This document shows, piece after piece, positions 22,932 to 35,143 of a stretch of 64,000 bases of DNA. Origin of the DNA: Juglans regia. Its lineage: Eukaryota > Streptophyta > Magnoliopsida > Fagales > Juglandaceae. A program made the position numbers and the translations under genes. Each line of letters begins with the position of its first letter. The stretch's first letter is position 1. A model generated the notes under the pieces. It saw only the letters and a program-made list of their open reading frames with translations. It ran no database searches and was not told where the DNA came from. The stretch lies in contig NC_049908.1 in NCBI RefSeq assembly GCF_001411555.2, positions 29,781,964-29,845,963 of the forward strand, in the 5' to 3' direction.

Positions 22932-24651
22932 ATTTATTTTTAGAGATTCTATTAATGATATCATTCTCTGATTTGGGATGAGATTTTCCCCCCGACTTCT
23001 ATAGACTATGCTTCGATGGCATGGTAAGCATGAAAAGTAATTCACCAAGAATAAAGACACGCTTGGATTACGTGGTGTAACGTTCCACGCCATCAAGAGT
23101 CAAAGACTTTCGAACTTTGAGGCATGACTCATAATTTGTGATTTCCCATGGCTAAATGGCCACTAATTTATAACATCCAGTTTTTTATGTTACAATTTTA
23201 TTATGGAAATATTGATACTTCTTCATGATTAATTTACGTTTAGGTAGTGAAGTATTTTCAGGTATTATGTGAATAATAATGAAAAAATAATAATAAAATA
23301 TTAAATAATAATAAAAAGTATATGAAAGTAATAATAAAATATTTTTATATTCTCAATACCCAAATTAGGCCTAAATCTAAGTTTTGAAGAAGTTTTTATG
23401 TATTCTCTGAATATGGATGACATGATACTGTCATTCTATTACAACATATTTTGTAATTAAAATTGTTTATATAAGTATACATTTTAATTGTATATATTTT
23501 AATTGACAGATATGATTAAAGTATCATATATCCGTACTTTGAGAGTATCTAATAACTACTAATAGAATATACAGTTGTATTCTTGATGCTCTAATAGCCC
23601 ACACCATTCAACTTGCGTCTAATCTTAAACAGGGGCTATCTATCAAGAAAGTTGATTTATCGAAGTTACAAAAACAAAACAAAACACTTAAGTGTTTTAC
23701 ACACTTTACCACAAATGAAATTTATATATTATCAATTTACTATGCTTATTTGGGGTTGTTCTATTCCTTTTTGGAATCTAATTTCATTCCAAGACAGCTC
23801 TAGATGTTGCTTAAACAAAATCATTTCTTCAGGTGATGTAAAATTTACCCAACAGCCAAGAAAAAAGCAAAGATGATCCAACTCATTCAACTATGTCATA
23901 TGAGTAATGTTACTCATCATCTCAATTCACATTATTCTCTGATGTGACATTAGATAATTAGAGACTATTTATTATATTTCATTTGTGAACCTATCATCTA
24001 ATATTACATCATGAGATGATGAAAAGATGATAAAAAAATAATAATGAATAATTTTTTTCATTTTACATACAAACCACATATCGAGTCTCTAGAGATTACT
24101 CAACCTTTCATGGCCATTTTGGTTGGTGGGTCATAAAACAAGCTAATAATTAGGTTTGTAAAAGCCATGAAGTTTTGTAAAACATGAAATAAAATTCGAA
24201 TATGTAACTCTAAATTTATTTGTGGAGTTAATTTGAAGGGACTTTCACTTAATTAGCTTTATTGGCTTGTACTGAAAACCGATAAATATTCTATCAATTT
24301 AACCAATCTGTGAATATGTATGGATGACAAATCTATATCCTAAAATAGGACCCTTCACCTTCCTTTGTCCAGATCGATGTAGATTTTGACATTTCTAAAG
24401 GGAGGACAAGAGACTATTATATTAAGATAATTCGTCAACTACCATAAGTCTATAAAGACATTTTTTTTTCCAGCACTATATCACTAATTAATTTCATAAT
24501 CCATGAAATTAATTAGATAATTAGCTTAACCAATAAGGCTCCAAAAGGAGAGAACAATTTTAAGTGAAAAATTTATGAGGCTGGTTCATATATATAAGTT
24601 AATTTCAAGGAAACAAGTTACAACCATCTCGGAAGCCATTAAAAAAAGAGA

Positions 24652-24819
24652 AATGATATTTACAACTGTAAATTATACAACCGTTGTGCAATTACTTTAA
24701 AAAAAATGAATAAAACATGAGATTCATATAAAAAAAATTAATTTTGTTATATGAATCTCACTTTTTTTTAAAGTGTTTACGCGACGTTTACGTATTTTAC
24801 GATTACATGTATAATTACT
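24652..24819. repeat. Palindromic MITE, family 2, diverged
   Basis: The layout matches 689-840 and 58979-59146: an AATGATATTTACAACTGTAA end, inner arms tgagattcatata / tatatgaatctca, and a distal GTTTACGCGACG segment. More diverged than the other two. Confidence 0.45.
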
Positions 24820-25638
24820 CAAAAAAAAAAAAAAAAAGCCAATACAAGCGTTCTAGGAGCCAAGGCCCAAAACCATTCCGACAAAGAAGTACTATTGGGC
24901 CATTGGCCTCCTAATCTGTTGGCCTAGATCTTATATGCAATTCTCGTTTTAAGGGAACCTTTATAAGCTGAGATTATCAATTTGAGTAACATAATGCATT
25001 CATGTTGTTTACAAGCAGTGCACTCACCAACACCACAACAGCATGCACCGTACCACAAACATATAATACCCAGTCCCACATTAGTAGAACACTTGACTAA
25101 CACAACCCCCTACTGAAACGGCCAAAGTTATAAAAGTAGTTGAATTAATTCTCTTGTTGACTACTTGCAAGGTGCACCCACGCTGCAAAAGGGATCTAAG
25201 AAAGCTGGAGTTTGTGCAACGGTGGCCAACTAACTGAAAGTCTTCGAATATTTAAGAGAATTAAAGTAGCCATGGATTCTAAATCCCATAATGACTACTA
25301 CTATATTTACTACATATAACGAAGATCATAACTCTATTACTCTAAAAAATGCTCTACATATATAGATCATAGAAATATGGAACCTTTTTTAAAACGTGCA
25401 GTCCAAACATCATATATGACTGACACTGGTTGTAGGAGATTGATCTCTATGCTCCATAGGTTCATAAAAGCTCGCGCAAAGCACTTGTTATGGTCCACCA
25501 CTTCAAAAAATTGGCAAACCAAAATTTTGAACTATAATTACCACGAGATAGATAATAATACACACTCATTACCAATTTTTTTTTTTCAATAAAAGTAGAG
25601 GAGAAGATATATAGAAAGGATACTGCAATCACATTGTT

Positions 25639-28600
25639 TCATTTTCCCCTATTTCGTCTCCGTGAAACTTGGACCCATCCATCTGTTTCAGAAGCCACCT
25701 TGGGTCCAGAGTCATCGACTGGCATCTCTACCAGATTCAAATTCGAACTTGAATCTGGTGCATCCAGTATCATATTTGATGAATTCTCATTTCCAACAAC
25801 ATCATTGTCGCTGTCGCTGTCGTCATCGTCATCATTCACAACCTGGTATGGAATAGCATAGAAAGAGGCGATGTTATTAGACTTTTCCAGTTCTAAAACC
25901 TTGTTAAACGTACATTTTATTGAATTGTGGCTTGATCTCATTGAGCAAAATAGATGACCTTTTCCACCAAACATGATTATACATCCAAACGACATAATAC
26001 GGTATCCATATGGAAAATTCTACTTAATACACATAAAGGTGGGATAACATGTCAGCAGTGGTTCATCGCACATTGAGGAAGATCCAATGAAAAGAGTCCA
26101 TGAAAATCTTTGACTGTCATAGTTGTTGCAGAAACAAGAATGGTGGATTTTTGTTGTAAAAAAAGTAACATAAAAAATTACTTCCATGATTAATTTGTCT
26201 TACATCATGAAGCTTAAGTTTTTACCAACCGTCAGTGGGATTGCCTGGAAAAACTAATATTTCGTAGAACAGTTTCCAATGAAGTAATATAAGGCACCAC
26301 AGCCTCTTATAAGAAAATCCCAAGAAGATGGGACGACTATGACCTTCAAATATTTCCCACCATCTCACGGGGTTAAGAGCATTAAGACATTAGAAGGTAG
26401 ACGTAAACAAAGAACAACCCCTTATAAGACAAATTAATTATAATTAAGGTAAATTATAATTAAGACAAATGGTTTAGATCAAGAGTTCTACGTATGATTA
26501 CCTGTCTGACATGATTAACAGCAACTTCCTGACGACTGGCTTCCCTTAGGCCTTCAATAGACTGAAAATTCCCTTCCAAACATTCTTCATGCATAGTCAT
26601 CAGTTTATAGGCTATCTGTGTAGTAAGATAGCGCACAAACACCATACAAGAAATTGACATCAAAGCTACGGAAATCATGACAAATTGATTAAAACTTAAC
26701 AACCACAAACATGATCTACAAATCTGTCTTATGATGCAAGTTCAATGATAAATTACTCAAACCAGGGTCTAAATTCCTGGAGATTGTGAAACTGATACTA
26801 ATAATACATCTTTCAACTGTACCTTAAACCTAAGAATTAAGTTTCCTAAGCTTGAGAACAAAGGCAAATCTAGATTTTCAGGCATTGACACTCCACGAGC
26901 AATAATTAGTGTAAAGTAAGGGATCCCCCATAGTTCCAATACATTAAAGCTAATCCAGTCACATGAAAGTGTCAACATATCAATGAAGAGACTTCTATTG
27001 TCATTTTTAGTAAAGAGATTATCATATCATACAGCATCAACATCATTTGAGAGCCATAATGCAAATGAAGAAATTACTTCCAATCCCAAGTATAGTATAT
27101 TATATATATATATATATATTAAGACTACTAAAACAAGGAAATTGGGGAAAGGATGCCTGAAAACAAGAAACGTGTACAAGCAATAGTTTATCTTTAATTT
27201 AAAATAAACTTATCCAATTTGCTCTTCCCTGCAAATTATGTTCTGATTAATAATTAGAACAAAGAGATACATCACAATCAGCGTGTGATCTACTAATTAT
27301 TACGAAGTCCTTTCCCTTTCATACCAAAAAATAAAGAAGTCCTTTCCCTTTCTAATTAATTTTATTAATTTTAATCCAGTATTAAGATTTTGCTTCCAAA
27401 TCAGCATCACCCCTAAATAATTTCTTTATTAATCTGTTCAATAGATTTTCTCCTTCTTAATAGATATGACAGATAGCTTTTCAATAAGTATGTTCTTTTT
27501 ACCCATAAAAAAGTAATATAATGTTGTTCAGGTACACATAAAGTACACAATATCTCCACCTAACTTGTGAAAGGAAGAAGTTCAAGAAACTCTTGAAAAG
27601 TAGAAATATAAAGAACACCACTATTCTGAATTGCAGCAATTCAAGCTGGAAGAATGTGGAACATACTTCCTCAATACTGCCATCCTCAGCCTCGGTATTG
27701 AGAGATAGTAGAGCTTCATCGAGCATATTTTCTAAATCATCTATATAAAGCGGCTCTGAGGAAAACAAACCAAAGAAAAATATTTTATCGGGAAAAAATT
27801 GAAATCACAGTTCAATGAGAAATTCATAACATTTGGGAAAACTTTACTAAAAAATACACTACAAATATATCTTACATAGATCAAACATCAACTACATCCA
27901 CAATAAAGTACAAATAATCAGAAAGATTGTAAATAAAAAATCACCTAGATCATGAAGCCCAATCAAGCGCCAAACCCCATCAATATTTTAATGCTCAAGG
28001 AAATTGACATCATAAAGCACCTATCAATCCTTAGTTTGCTTAGCAATGTCATGAAAAATAGAAAGTACATTTAAATAAAAAACTTAGGTTATTAACAAAA
28101 AATCCCAATCTAGTGAAAATAACCCTATCAAGCCCAATAAATCAAAACCGATTTCACTAGACTCTTACTACAATGATAATTTAAAAGACAAACATTCATG
28201 TAGTTGCTTAAACTCAGTTAAAGCTCAATATAACTGGTAAAAATAAATTATCAAGTCGATCATTTCTGCCCAAATCTACCACCACTCAACCACGTTTCAA
28301 CACAAAACTCGAAAAGCTAAAGCAAAGAATTCTCCCGTTTCGTAAATAGAAATCCCGACTATAACTCATTCTAAGAATTAATTTGCGAACTTCATTAATA
28401 AACCTCAATCACTGCCACAAACAAAATGGCCTGGTGAACAAAAGTTGTAGTTTTAAAACAAATTGTGGTTTAGCAGAGAATACAGCCTAATCTTTTTAAT
28501 AATTTCATAAAACAAAAGAATCAATTATACAAGTCCATCTACTCAGAGGAATTTGTGCCAAACTCTAACCCAATTCAAGAACAAAATAAAACAAAAATAC

Positions 28601-28893
28601 TTTTTAAAAAAAATGGATCAAGGTTTCCAAAATCCTAATTTAGTTAAGGCAGCACGAACTGAATAGAGCCGATTCAGAATCGCAGTAGATAGAGAGGAAG
28701 TACCTCTGGACTGAGTGAACCAGGAGATAATATCGGAAGCGAGTTGGTCGGCCTTTCGGTGCGAGTCCCGGCCGCCCCACTCATTCTCGACTGCCATTTG
28801 GAGCGCCGACCAGCGAGAGAGGACCAGATACACGCCCTCCCTGAAAATTGGCATAGCCTCTGGCGTTAGCTCTCTCGGAGAACCACCATCCAT
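25639..28893 (-). CDS. TSR2: Pre-rRNA-processing protein TSR2
   Basis: Four exons (28704-28893, 27667-27755, 26502-26615, 25639-25842) encode about 198 aa, with all junctions GT-AG and in frame. The TSR2 domain begins with FREGVYLVLSRWSALQMAVENEWGG (about residues 17-41) and continues through the IDDLENMLDEAL helix and the MHEECLEGNFQSIE segment. An Asp/Ser-rich acidic stretch follows (DDDDDSDSDND), then a conserved DGWVQVSRRRNRGK end. In yeast Tsr2 escorts the ribosomal protein eS26 and is needed for 20S pre-rRNA processing; the same role is inferred here. The gene is divergent from the LEA gene at 29306, with 412 bp between the two ATGs. The start was chosen because it opens the conserved domain and is the only ATG in the first exon frame. 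Confidence 0.93.
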
Positions 28894-29305
28894 TGGTCTG
28901 TGTCCCTTTTCCCTCTGTCTAGAACCCTAAAAAGCTACATATGCCTCTTATAGCATGGGGATCCGGTACTTATCACGTACTCAAATTGACCCGACTCGAT
29001 CCATGACCTGGATGTAGACCCAGTCACCATGTTTATGCCTAAACGCCACTTGTCATTCATTTAGCCCAAAAAAGCACTTCCGGGCAAACACCCCTAATAG
29101 TCCGCCACGTACAAGTAGTACATTACACCGACATATCCAAAACTCTGCTCAGGATCATACCACGTTGCGCTTTCTCGAATCTCAATCACCTACGTGTCCT
29201 ATAGTAGCATTGCACCATGTTTTCAGAACAATTCCCACAAGATTATCATCATTTCATGTTTCTCACTTCCCAAACAGGGGTAAAGAGGGAAAAAAACTAA
29301 AGAGA
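28894..29305. promoter_or_regulatory. Bidirectional spacer TSR2 / LEA with ABRE-like site
   Basis: This 412-bp region separates two divergent start codons. ACGTGTC at 29192-29198 matches the ABRE consensus ACGTGKC and lies about 110 bp before the LEA ATG. Further ACGT cores lie near 28975, 29107 and 29162. This fits abscisic-acid and seed-maturation control of the LEA gene; whether TSR2 shares it is unknown. Confidence 0.55.
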
Positions 29306-30640
29306 ATGAGCCACCAGCAGCAGCAACAGAGACCTCAGCACGAACCCATCAAGTACGGCGATGTTTTTCCTATAGAGGGAGAACTTGCGGGGAAAACGGT
29401 GGCCCCAAGGGATGCGGCGATGATGCAGACGGCTGAGAACGAAATGCTTGGGCATATACAGAAGGGCGGTGCTGCCGCAACCATGCAGTCGGCCGCCATG
29501 CGCAACGAGAGGGCTGGCTTTGTGGGTTATAATGACGTGACCGACGACGCTGGCGATCGCGGCGTGAGCATCACGGAGACCGATCTTCCTGGGAAGCGTT
29601 TAATCGTCGAGTCGATCGCCGGACAGGTTTCTTTTCTTTCTTTTTTCCCCCTTCCTGTTCCTTCTTTTTGGTAGCCTGGTTGAAATTTCAGGATTCCAAT
29701 CTACGTAAGTACAGATGATTTTTTCAACTAGTACTGTTTCAGTTGAGAACTTGAGATGTAGCATTGGCATTGATCTATGAACAACAAATTAGGTGGCAAA
29801 AGTAAGCCCGAAAAGATTAGTCCTCCAGTTTAGAAGGAAAACAGTGTGCAACTAAATTGAAGAATTGAAATTAAAAGAGCACTTATTTACGCTTTCTAAT
29901 GTGCTCTCTCACAACCACGGAGACGCAGATGTAGAGAAACAGGAATTGTAAGCTCGATTTCTTTAGTTGATGAATGAGTTTTTTATTATAGTTTCATGGT
30001 GGAAGGACAGGTTGTCGATCAATTTAGTCAGCGCGCTCCGTTGGCAGCAGCCACCCTTTTTGAAGAAGGTGGTGGTGGTGGTCGCGGCCAGGGTGATGCA
30101 ATCACTATAGGTGAAGCACTGGAGGCCACTGTCATGACAGCCGGAAGCAAGCCAGTGGAGCAGAGCGATGCCGCAGCTATTCAGGCCGAAGTTAGAGCAA
30201 CAGGCCGCACCAACGTAGTCCCTCTTGGGGTTGCCGCCGCTGCTCAGTCGGCGGCAACTCTGAATGCCAGGACAACTAGGGACGAGGACAAGACAAAACT
30301 TGCTGATGTTCTTGCGGTAATAGACTGATATATAATGAGATAAAAAAATAGAAATACAAGTATATATTCATCTAATTTGAGGGCAAAATGACGTTCTTTT
30401 TAAGTGCTATATCTATAGGGTACCGCGGGGTGGAGTGGTGGATGATAACGTTTTGTTTTTTGTTCTTTTATTTTATGGCAGAATGCTACTTCGAAGTTGC
30501 CAACGGATGAAGCGGTGACACGCCGAGATGCAGAGGGGGTGACGGGTGCGGAGATGCGCAACAATCCAGACCTGACAACACATCCGGCAGGAGTGGCGGC
30601 TTCCATGACTGCGGCTGCTAGGCTCAACCTCAATAAATAA
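29306..30640 (+). CDS. SMP-domain LEA protein (D-34/RAB28 type)
   Basis: Three exons (29306-29626, 30011-30316, 30482-30640) encode 261 aa, all phase 0. Seed maturation protein domains (PF04927) recur through the protein. An early block holds KYGDVFPIEGELAGKTVAPRD. A second begins DAITIGEALEATVMTAG and runs to AAAAQSAATLN. A third starts LPTDEAVTRRDAEGV and ends AASMTAAARLNLNK. The composition is Ala/Gly/Thr-rich with no Cys, as expected for a desiccation-protective, largely disordered protein. The start at 29306 is preferred over an in-frame ATG at 29165 because the MSHQQQQ N-terminus fits the family and the upstream segment looks like leader. From memory, Arabidopsis SMP genes (ECP31/RAB28) also neighbour TSR2. 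Confidence 0.93.
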
Positions 30641-31659
30641 GCAACTAAATTTTAGTAGCCAGAGATATACTGTCGATCTTTTTGTTTTGTTAAATTTATT
30701 TTCTTATCTTCTGTTTTGGACGGCATTAGTAGTGCAGTGTGTCTCCTTTCTTGTGCATTAATCGACGAGTATCAATAAAGTGGATTATTATATAGTCTAA
30801 TAGGATCTCGTGTTCATGTTTCCTTTAAATGTTCACGAGTCGTACCACTTTCTAATCATGAATTTGTATTGCTCCTAGTCATATTTAGCTAACTCTCTCT
30901 TGCATTCCAAAGATCAGGCAATGTCAAAAGGAATGAAGCTTTGATGCGGGAACCCAAATAGAAGTTCTATAGTTATAGGGCACCAAATAGCTTCCCTTCC
31001 AGACCGGAGGGGCACAAAAAATACAGAGAATTGCGTACTAGTCTTGCTGGCCCCAACTAGTCTTCTCCTTTTTTATGGGTTTTATGGGGTTGACGTGCCT
31101 TAAAGAAAAGATAAAGCCATGCACTTGTTTGAACTTGAAAGGATATGCTAAGAGAATGAAATCAATGTGATATGTATTTAAGGCATAGATGAATCCTGCG
31201 CAGAGTCTTATAAACCAAGTCAAGAATAAAACAGTCATGTCCGTGCCTTCCAGTTTCGTTTAATGTGAGTATTTGTTTTTGTGTGTTGGTGTGTGTATCA
31301 TTCACTAAAGCTATATTGAAAGAAAGCATGAAGCCAGAGGTAAAATGAATTCTGGTCTTTAGTAGTGAGTCTAAGTAAGATTGACATGAATAATGGTAGG
31401 TATGAAAAAAAGCTCAATCACCATTTTTGGGGTCCCTCCAATATGTTCTTTTTGACCCGGCCTAATTTATCCTTTGAGGTTAATAAAGTCTCTGATCAGT
31501 GTATGCATCATCCAACTATTAATCATTAGACTGCTGTCAAATGAATTCTTCTCTATCTCAAGGCTACTTTTGCTTTTGGTTTGCTCATTCATCCCAATAG
31601 AAACCCTTTCTTGTAAGCCTTTTTTTTTTTATGCAGACTAAGATGTATGTTCAGATGAT
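30641..31659. other. Intergenic, no gene recognised
   Basis: The LEA 3' UTR probably ends near 30800 (AATAAAG at 30774). Beyond it nothing coding is seen before the retroelement fragment. Confidence 0.5.
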
Positions 31660-32320
31660 TATCGATCGACTAGTGGCTATTTAATATCCTACGGCACTAA
31701 CCTTATCTGTTGGAGTTATCGCAAACAACACACTGTCGCTCGCTTCAGCACCAAAACTGAATACAAAACCTTAGCCAATTCTACAACTGAACTCATTTGG
31801 ATCTAGTGTCTTCTCAAGGAACTTGGCATTTTTCTCCATCAACCTTCCACTTTGTGGTGTGACAATTTTAGGACCACTAATTTTTCGGTAAATTCAAATT
31901 TTCTTTCCCGTTGACTTTCATTTCGTGTGTAAAAGAGTAGCTCACATGCGCCTAAAAGTTCAGTTCATCTCTGAGAAAGATCAACCTGCAAACTTTCTCA
32001 CTAAACCGCTAGTTGCTCCTAAATTTGCTCTTCTTCAAAACGAGTTCATTGTCTGTCCCATCCTGATGAGCTTGAGGGGGCATGATAGAGTTTCAATAAT
32101 CATAAATTCGGTCAATCCCAGAGATTATGTTAAGGCTGACAATCCCGGAGATCGAGCATTGAAGATCAAGTCCTTGCGACTGCAAGCACATCGTCCATAA
32201 CTTGTTTTCCTCTTTCCTTGTACAAATCCATAAATCTAGCTAGCTGTGTATATATTTCTATACTCAATGTACATGTACTGTGTCTAAAAATATCAATAAA
32301 ATAATACCATTTTAGACATG
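31660..32320 (+). mobile_element. Ty1-copia 3' fragment: RNase H end, PPT and LTR start
   Basis: With interruptions, the plus strand encodes the RNase H C-terminus of a copia element: WCDN, then FVCKRVAHMRLKVQFIS...DQPANFLTKPL (31915-32010). This is followed by the polypurine tract TTGAGGGGGCA ending at 32082 and an LTR-like TGATAGAGTTT start at 32083. Stops and frame breaks show it is dead. The LTR end, near 32320, is only approximate, and no 5' part lies in the window. Confidence 0.8.
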
Positions 32321-32585
32321 AATAAAGTAATTAAATACTTGAAAGTTCAATGTAACGGTATGCCTAAAAGCCTAATCACCATTTTACTCCTTGAAATTTT
32401 TTGAATGTCCTTTAGGAGAGCTTTGTCTACTTGAGGTTTCACCTTCATTCTAACAATATTTTCATTGTTTTGAAGACCTCCAAAAAAATCGGATCTTCAT
32501 TTTTTAAGACCTTTTATATATTGATGAACATGATACATCTAAAGCAGCAGAGGTTCTATAGCAATGTGAATAAGAAAATTAGACT

Positions 32586-32669
32586 AACAACAAGGAGTTT
32601 TCCAGCATTTTCTGGCCTTGGTGCCAACTCTATTGCAGCAGCCGCAGTAGCACCAGACGAAATCCCCAC
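32586..32669 (-). pseudogene. Isolated cysteine synthase (OASTL) exon fragment
   Basis: After an acceptor-like CTCTGCAG, 28 codons read VGISSGATAAAAIELAPRP then ENAGKLLVV. This is the C-terminal motif of plant O-acetylserine(thiol)lyase and beta-cyanoalanine synthase (usually GISSGAAAAAAI...KRPENAGKLIVV). No neighbouring OASTL exons (PLP-lysine, substrate loop or C-terminus) were found within several kilobases. It is therefore read as a captured or left-over exon. The upstream minus-strand frame is open, but without family similarity. Confidence 0.65.
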
Positions 32670-32779
32670 CTGCAGAGAACATGCTACCACATTCAGCAAA
32701 GAAATGGAATATTGTAAGAATGCAACATAAGAAATTCCATCAAATAGGAGTTTGTGGCAGTGAAGGCCTCCATTCACAC

Positions 32780-34071
32780 GGCAAAGTTTCCTTTTTTTTT
32801 AGATAAATAATACCATATCAAAGTTTCCCTACTGTTGGATGCAATCCTAACCATAGGAGTCTTCTTGTTTTCGATTAATTACTTGGATCTTCAGCTTGCT
32901 GCAAATTTTGCATTGATGAAACTAGTTGTGGTTGATCAAAGTTTCCCTTCCATGCCATCCATTCAAAACGAATGAAGACTCACATCAACAGATAAATGCA
33001 ATAACAACAAAAGTATGCTTCATATGCTCCTTAAAATGTCGAAAGCTCGGACAATTTAAAGGCTCTGCAATCCCCAATTATGCTTTCATCTGGCTTGGGT
33101 TTTTCGGCTATCAAAACAATCATTCAAGCAATTATTAATTAAGATTTATTCTAGTGAACCATGAGATGCAATCCTAACAGTAGGGGCGTATCAAGTGAGG
33201 AGATGGCTAATCAGGCATGAGACGGGAAACATGACTTTTGACTGAGGTGCTATTGAATATACAGGGCACTTTATACTTTATAGTATAGATGTCTGAAATA
33301 ATGAGAAAATTCTCTTATGGTTTGCTTACAGTATGAGCAAAACCTAAAATAGAAGCTTAAAAAGAGAAGAAGACGGCCTCATTTGCATTCAAAACTCACC
33401 TCAACTCATCTCAATTCATATCATCTCATGATTACAAATTTTTCAAATTTTCACACAAAATATAATAAACAATTCAACTTTTTCAATTCCCGAAACTACT
33501 TTCTTAAATTTTCACACAAAATATAATAGATAATTTAACTTTTATTTTAGGCTTCGTTTGGTTCTTCAAATACTCTCAACTCATTTCAACTCATCATTAT
33601 AACTTTTTCAAATTCCAACACAAAATATAATAAACAATTCAATTTTTTCAAATTTTAAAATAATAATAATATTAAAAAATAATATTCTAACAATATTTTA
33701 TCATCTCAACTCAACTCACTTCAACATCCAAACACAACCTTACTATTCACAAATCATCTCAACCCATCTCAACTCATCTAAACTAGCAAGGTAGGACATA
33801 TAACATCGTCACAAGAATAAACATTGATTAGTACAAGTTTCTAAGAACATTTTAATGTCATCATTTTCTAGATATCCAAGCCTCAAGAAAAATCAAAATT
33901 CAATACTTCTTCTTTAATCCTGATGTAGTGGAACTGCTGCAAATGCTTAAGGAAATAGAGATCTTACCAATGTGAAAGAGACACACTGCTAAGTAGAGTG
34001 TTCAGGTAAGGTAAAATGTAGCGCACATATTGAAAAATTGTCTTGACCTGTTTGGAGATGAGCTCGCACAA
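32780..34071. other. Intergenic with MITE-derived sequence
   Basis: No gene was recognised. From 33390 to 33545 there is a rearranged piece of MITE family 1 (ctcaactcatctcaattcat, tataataaacaattcaact), directly followed by the complete copy at 33551. Confidence 0.5.
33551..33740. repeat. MITE, family 1, opposite orientation
   Basis: The ends CTTCGTTTGGTTC and CATCCAAACACAA are inverted. The interior is the reverse complement of the family signature (ctcaactcatttcaactcat, aatataataaacaattca, aatattctaacaatattt). Confidence 0.7.
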
Positions 34072-34123
34072 GTCCCACATGGAGAAGACATAGAGGAAGA
34101 TACGCGAGCAGGGAATGTAAATA
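34072..34123 (+). promoter_or_regulatory. U1-5 promoter: USE and TATA variant
   Basis: GTCCCACATGG at 34072-34082 differs from the USE consensus at one position. TGTAAATAG begins at 34116, exactly 31 nt before the RNA and 34 nt after the USE. Confidence 0.75.
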
Positions 34124-34146
34124 GGAAGCAAGGTGCTCATTACAAA

Positions 34147-34309
34147 TTACTTACCTGGACGGGGTCAATGGGTGATCAAGAAGGCCCATGGCCTAGGCTA
34201 GTGACCTCCATTGCACTCAGGAGGGGTGCTCGCCTAAGGTCTCCCCAATGTGGGAGAGCCTACGTCATAATTTGTGGTAGTGGGGGCCTGCGTTCGCGCG
34301 GCCCCTACC
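34147..34309 (+). ncRNA. U1: U1 spliceosomal snRNA, copy 5
   Basis: This 163-nt U1 gene has the 5' arm TTACTTACCTGG (first base changed, splice-site-pairing bases intact). Stem-loop 1 carries GGG/CCC and the loop GATCAAGAAG. The U1A loop is ATTGCAC, the Sm site lies in ATAATTTGTGG, and a TTCG-capped stem-loop 4 ends CCCCTACC. The promoter spacing is right. It is likely functional. Confidence 0.9.
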
Positions 34310-34439
34310 AAAATTCAAAACAATTTTCACCGGACTGTAAGTGTCAAGCAATTGCTCCCTTATCCAAGCGTCGGTTGCAGTTCTTGGACTTGTTCTTTCG
34401 ACGATGTTACTCCCTGTTCAATTCTTAGTTGTAAATTTA

Positions 34440-34605
34440 TTTTAAAATATATCTAATTATTATAATTTTTTAAATTATTATATAAAATAAAATAAATAAT
34501 TTTAAATTTTAAAATAAAAATAATATTAAAAAATATTTTATAACAATATTTTATTTATTTTTAATTTTAATTTTAACTCATTTCACCTCTAAAACAAACA
34601 AAGCT
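34440..34605. repeat. MITE family 1, AT-rich diverged copy
   Basis: An AT-rich segment has the family's order of blocks (attattataattttttaaatt, tataacaatattttattt, aactcatttcacctc) and ends near AAAACAAACAAAGC. It lies just downstream of U1 copy 5. Confidence 0.45.
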
Positions 34606-34715
34606 TTAATTTTGATAAATTGAAAACCAATCTTTTGCTAATCCTAAAATTTCATTGTTCCGGTTAGAGATGGCGAATTATCAAACAAAAATGCAAGGAT
34701 GTATGAGAGGTTGTG

Positions 34716-34855
34716 ATTGAGCCCGTTTGGATTCAGAGGTAAGATGTCATCTCATATATCTCATTTTATCTCTTCTAATTTTAATTAAAAATTTTGTTAT
34801 CATTCATAAATAATCTCAATTCATTTAATTTTATCTCTAAATCCAAACAAGTCCA
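34716..34855. repeat. Short MITE with GTTTGGATT ends
   Basis: GTTTGGATTCAGAGGTAAGATG at the left faces the right end ATCTCTAAATCCAAAC as an inverted repeat. About 140 bp, non-coding. Confidence 0.55.
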
Positions 34856-35066
34856 TGCATGAAGATTTGCATGTGAAGGGTATGCGGTGGTCGTAAATGG
34901 AGCTCTGTAGCTAAAACCAGGTGGGCGGTTGGGTGGGCGCGCAGGAGTTGGTGTCGAAAACAACGAGGACTTTCTCGCAAACATACAAGTTTTGCTACAT
35001 GTAAAGTGGGTACCAATACCAAACTACACAGCAAAAAGGTCGGTTCATGTTCGAACTTAAGCAAAT

Positions 35067-35119
35067 GTCCCACATTGAATGAATATAAAAGGAGGGGAGG
35101 TGGGAGTATTCTATAAGAG
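35067..35119 (+). promoter_or_regulatory. U1-6 (variant) promoter: USE and TATA
   Basis: GTCCCACATTG at 35067-35077 differs from the USE in one base. TATAAGAG begins at 35112, 34 nt after the USE and 32 nt before the RNA start used here. Both elements and the Pol II-type spacing are kept although the RNA body is diverged. Confidence 0.75.
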
Positions 35120-35143
35120 GAAAACAAGGGCGGCTGTTATAAC

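Larger units (their letters stand above)
22282..25638. other. Intergenic; EDR1 leader and promoter side, repeats
   Basis: The first 150 bp or so after 22281 hold the EDR1 5' leader, with a CT-rich run at 22323-22341. The rest is AT-rich intergenic DNA with MITEs at 22725 and 24652, and no gene was recognised. Short open frames (for example 23613-23876 and 25377-25592) show no family signature. Confidence 0.5.

Noticed and set aside
25069..25160. USE-like AGTCCCACATTAG followed by TTATAAAAG, suggesting another snRNA promoter
   Set aside because: The distance from USE to TATA is about 49 nt, outside both the Pol II (about 34) and Pol III (about 24) spacings. The sequence after it matches no snRNA I know.
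25662..25861. Plus-strand open frames over the last TSR2 exon
   Set aside because: They are antisense shadows of the Asp/Ser-rich TSR2 coding sequence (GTC/GTCATC repeats).
29165..29305. In-frame upstream ATG that would add 47 residues to the LEA protein
   Set aside because: The added segment has no SMP character, overlaps the ABRE-bearing promoter side, and the downstream ATG opens a typical family N-terminus.
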